A DNA stretch of 9,104 bases from Halanaerobiaceae bacterium (lineage in GTDB: Bacteria > Bacillota > Halanaerobiia > Halanaerobiales > DTU029): the NCBI GenBank assembly GCA_012521855.1, contig JAAYLO010000300.1, positions 1 to 9,104 of the forward strand, written 5' to 3'. The first letter of the stretch is position 1; each line of letters begins with the position of its first letter. A program made the translations under genes and the position numbers. The notes below the pieces were generated by a model. The model was given only the letters and a program-made list of their open reading frames with translations. It did not search any database and had not been told where the DNA came from. This document shows, one piece after another, positions 7,337-9,104 of the stretch.

Positions 7337-7363
7337 AAGGCAGTATCTTCAGGATACTGCCTT
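7337..7363 (-). terminator. Intrinsic terminator of argS, possibly also serving the plus-strand cluster
   Basis: The arms GGCAGTATC (7339-7347) and GATACTGCC (7353-7361) are perfectly complementary around a 5-base loop, and two A-T pairs extend the stem to 11 pairs. On the minus strand the stem is followed by a run of seven T and, after one G, four more (reverse complement of 7328-7338), a strong Rho-independent signal just after the argS stop at 7368-7370. On the plus strand only TTATAT follows, so it would work more weakly after pepV. It fills most of the 46-base gap between the convergent genes. Confidence 0.88.
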
Positions 7364-7367
7364 ATAT

Positions 7368-9104
7368 CTACATCTTATCAGGTGCCTTAATACCGAGTAA
7401 TGCCAGTCCCGTTTTAAGCACATTTTTGGTTGTCAGCACCAGTAAGAGCCTTGCCCTTTTAAGCTCAGGATCATCCACCAGGATTGGATATTCGTGATAA
7501 AATCTGTTAAAGGCCTGAGCCAGGTCGATAATTTGTCTTGTCAGAATAAAGGGCTCATTCCGTTCCATGGCTTTTATAATTACTTCGGGCAGTTTGTATA
7601 TTATTTTCAGTATAGAAAATGCTTCATCCTCCGTTAATAATTTGTAATTTACTTCTTTTTCCAGAACTGTCTCAATATTTGTACTGTCTAAAATATCTGC
7701 ATAGTCATAAACGGCTGCTTTTTCCAGTACTGAATTGGCTCTGGCATGTGTATACTGGACATAGGGGCCGGTTTCTCCTTCAAAAGAAAGAGTATTATCC
7801 CAGGAAAAAGTATAATCTTTTATACGGCTGTGTGATAATTCCTGAAACATGACAGCTCCGATTCCCACTTCTTCAGCAATCTTTTCTTTATCCTTCAAAT
7901 CAGGATTTTTTTCAGCTATAATATCCCTTGTTTTTTCAACTGCTTTTTTCAGGACATCTTCCAAAAAGACTACCCTTCCTTTCCTGGTTGACATGGTCCC
8001 GTCTTCCAGACTGACCATTCCAAAAGGAACGTGTATACAATCTTTTGCCCAATCATATCCCATCAATTCCAGTATTTTAAACATCTGCTGGAAGTGTAAG
8101 TTCTGCTGTGAACCAACTACATAGATATTTTTATAAAAATTATATTTTTCTTTTCTATAGATAGCAGCTGTAATATCACGGGTTATATATAGTGTGGACC
8201 CATCACTTTTCCTGATCAGGGCAGGAGGCATATCATATTTTTCCAGGTCAACTATTTCTGCTCCCTGAGAGTGTTCCAGCAGCTTCTTCTCTCCAAGCAA
8301 TTCTATTACAGCAGGCATTTTATCAGAATAAAAGCTTTCTCCTGCATAGGAATCAAATTCGATACCCATCATTTCATAGATCCTGTTAAATTCCCTCAGG
8401 CTCACATCCCTGAACCACTGCCACAATTCTACTGCCTCTTTATTGCCTTCCTCAAGTTTTTTGAACCATTCCCTGGCCTTATCCTCCAGCACAGGATCTT
8501 TCTCGGCTTCATCATGAAATTTAACATATAGTTTTAGTAATTCAGGTATTGGATCTTTTTCTACAAGCTCTTTATTACCCCAGGTTTTATAGGCAACAAT
8601 CAGTTTTCCAAACTGTGTGCCGTAATCTCCAAGGTGGTTTATTGCAATTGTTTCATACCCAAGGAATTTATATATATTTCGTAAAACATGCCCAATTACA
8701 GTTGTTCTGATGTGTGCAATTCCAAAAGGTTTTGCAATATTGGGTGAAGAGAATTCAACTATTACAGTTTTACCTTTTCCCATAGAAGAAGAACCATAGC
8801 CTGACCCTCTTTTATATACATCCATAATCACTGATTTTGCGATCATTTCTTTATTGATAAAAAAGTTCAGGTAAGGACCCATGTTGACAATTTTTTCGAA
8901 ATACTGGTTGCTGCCAATATTATCGGCAATCTCTTTTGCTATCAGATCAGGTGGTTTTTTAAATGTCCTGGCAAACTTAAAACAGGGGACGGCAAAATCT
9001 CCCATATCCTCCTGGGGAGGAATCTCGATTAATTCAAGTATTTGATCAAATTCCAGCATATCATACTTTTCTTTGAGCAGTTCTGCCAGCTTTAACTTGA
9101 AATC
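7368..9104 (-). CDS. argS: Arginyl-tRNA synthetase, N-terminal end beyond the window
   Basis: This class I synthetase charges tRNA-Arg in the cytoplasm. The first ATG inside the window (9059) would give 563 residues, but the frame stays open to base 9104, adding DFKLKLAELLKEKYD before that methionine. This looks like the usual start of the N-terminal additional domain, so the true start is probably just past the right edge. Features in order: the N-terminal domain (tRNA D-loop binding) with PPQEDMGDFAVPCF, the signature SSPNIAKPF followed by GIAH (8712-8723) in place of the HIGH box, GDYGTQFG, the degenerate KMSKS loop MSTRKG (7977-7994), and a C-terminal DALR anticodon-binding domain with GPYVQYTHAR before it and RLLLVLTTKNVLKTGLALLGI at the end. 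The GIAH variant departs from the more usual HIGH or GIGH, but the essential last His is kept. It converges on pepV and ends in its own terminator. Its promoter and ribosome site lie outside the window. Confidence 0.96.
   Translation of the reverse strand, partial: DFKLKLAELLKEKYDMLEFDQILELIEIPPQEDMGDFAVPCFKFARTFKKPPDLIAKEIADNIGSNQYFEKIVNMGPYLNFFINKEMIAKSVIMDVYKRGSGYGSSSMGKGKTVIVEFSSPNIAKPFGIAHIRTTVIGHVLRNIYKFLGYETIAINHLGDYGTQFGKLIVAYKTWGNKELVEKDPIPELLKLYVKFHDEAEKDPVLEDKAREWFKKLEEGNKEAVELWQWFRDVSLREFNRIYEMMGIEFDSYAGESFYSDKMPAVIELLGEKKLLEHSQGAEIVDLEKYDMPPALIRKSDGSTLYITRDITAAIYRKEKYNFYKNIYVVGSQQNLHFQQMFKILELMGYDWAKDCIHVPFGMVSLEDGTMSTRKGRVVFLEDVLKKAVEKTRDIIAEKNPDLKDKEKIAEEVGIGAVMFQELSHSRIKDYTFSWDNTLSFEGETGPYVQYTHARANSVLEKAAVYDYADILDSTNIETVLEKEVNYKLLTEDEAFSILKIIYKLPEVIIKAMERNEPFILTRQIIDLAQAFNRFYHEYPILVDDPELKRARLLLVLTTKNVLKTGLALLGIKAPDKM

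Noticed and set aside
7619..8531. Plus-strand reading frames opposite argS
   Set aside because: They are complementary to conserved ArgRS coding sequence and show no family motif.

Overview
The window looks like ordinary chromosomal DNA of an AT-rich (low-GC) Firmicute. The evidence is the strong AGGAGG-type Shine-Dalgarno sites, heavy use of ATA and AGA/AGG codons, an AsnRS of the bacterial type, Firmicute-style PepF and PepV peptidases, and a secreted protein with S-layer homology (SLH)-like repeats. A member of the Clostridia/Halanaerobiia is my best guess, but no marker here fixes the taxon. I see no mobile element, CRISPR array, tRNA or rRNA.

Layout: positions 1-156 are the tail of a HAD-superfamily (NagD-like) phosphatase gene. 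A 107-base gap follows, with an AT-rich hairpin and T-run (a possible terminator), a weak promoter candidate and the asnS ribosome binding site. Five closely spaced plus-strand genes come next: asnS (asparaginyl-tRNA synthetase), an exported FAD-dependent oxidoreductase with a C-terminal SLH-like region, a methylated-DNA--protein-cysteine methyltransferase (Ogt type), pepF (oligoendopeptidase F) and pepV (M20 dipeptidase). Gaps are 17 and 3 bases, then a short overlap, then 41 bases, so co-transcription is likely. The pepV reading frame is full length and keeps all expected metal and catalytic residues, but a single in-frame TAA at 6704-6706 interrupts it. Convergent to this cluster, argS (arginyl-tRNA synthetase) lies on the minus strand and runs off the right edge of the window. 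A strong hairpin sits between pepV and argS. It is an intrinsic terminator for argS and possibly a weak one for the plus-strand cluster.

The genes do not form one pathway. PepF (oligopeptides) and PepV (dipeptides and tripeptides) could act in sequence in cytoplasmic peptide breakdown, asnS and argS serve translation, and Ogt repairs alkylated DNA. The flavoprotein is the least understood product. I did not find a convincing new multi-gene system. The points most worth a second look are the nonsense codon in an otherwise intact pepV, the SLH-tailed secreted flavoprotein, and the odd ribosome binding site of pepV.
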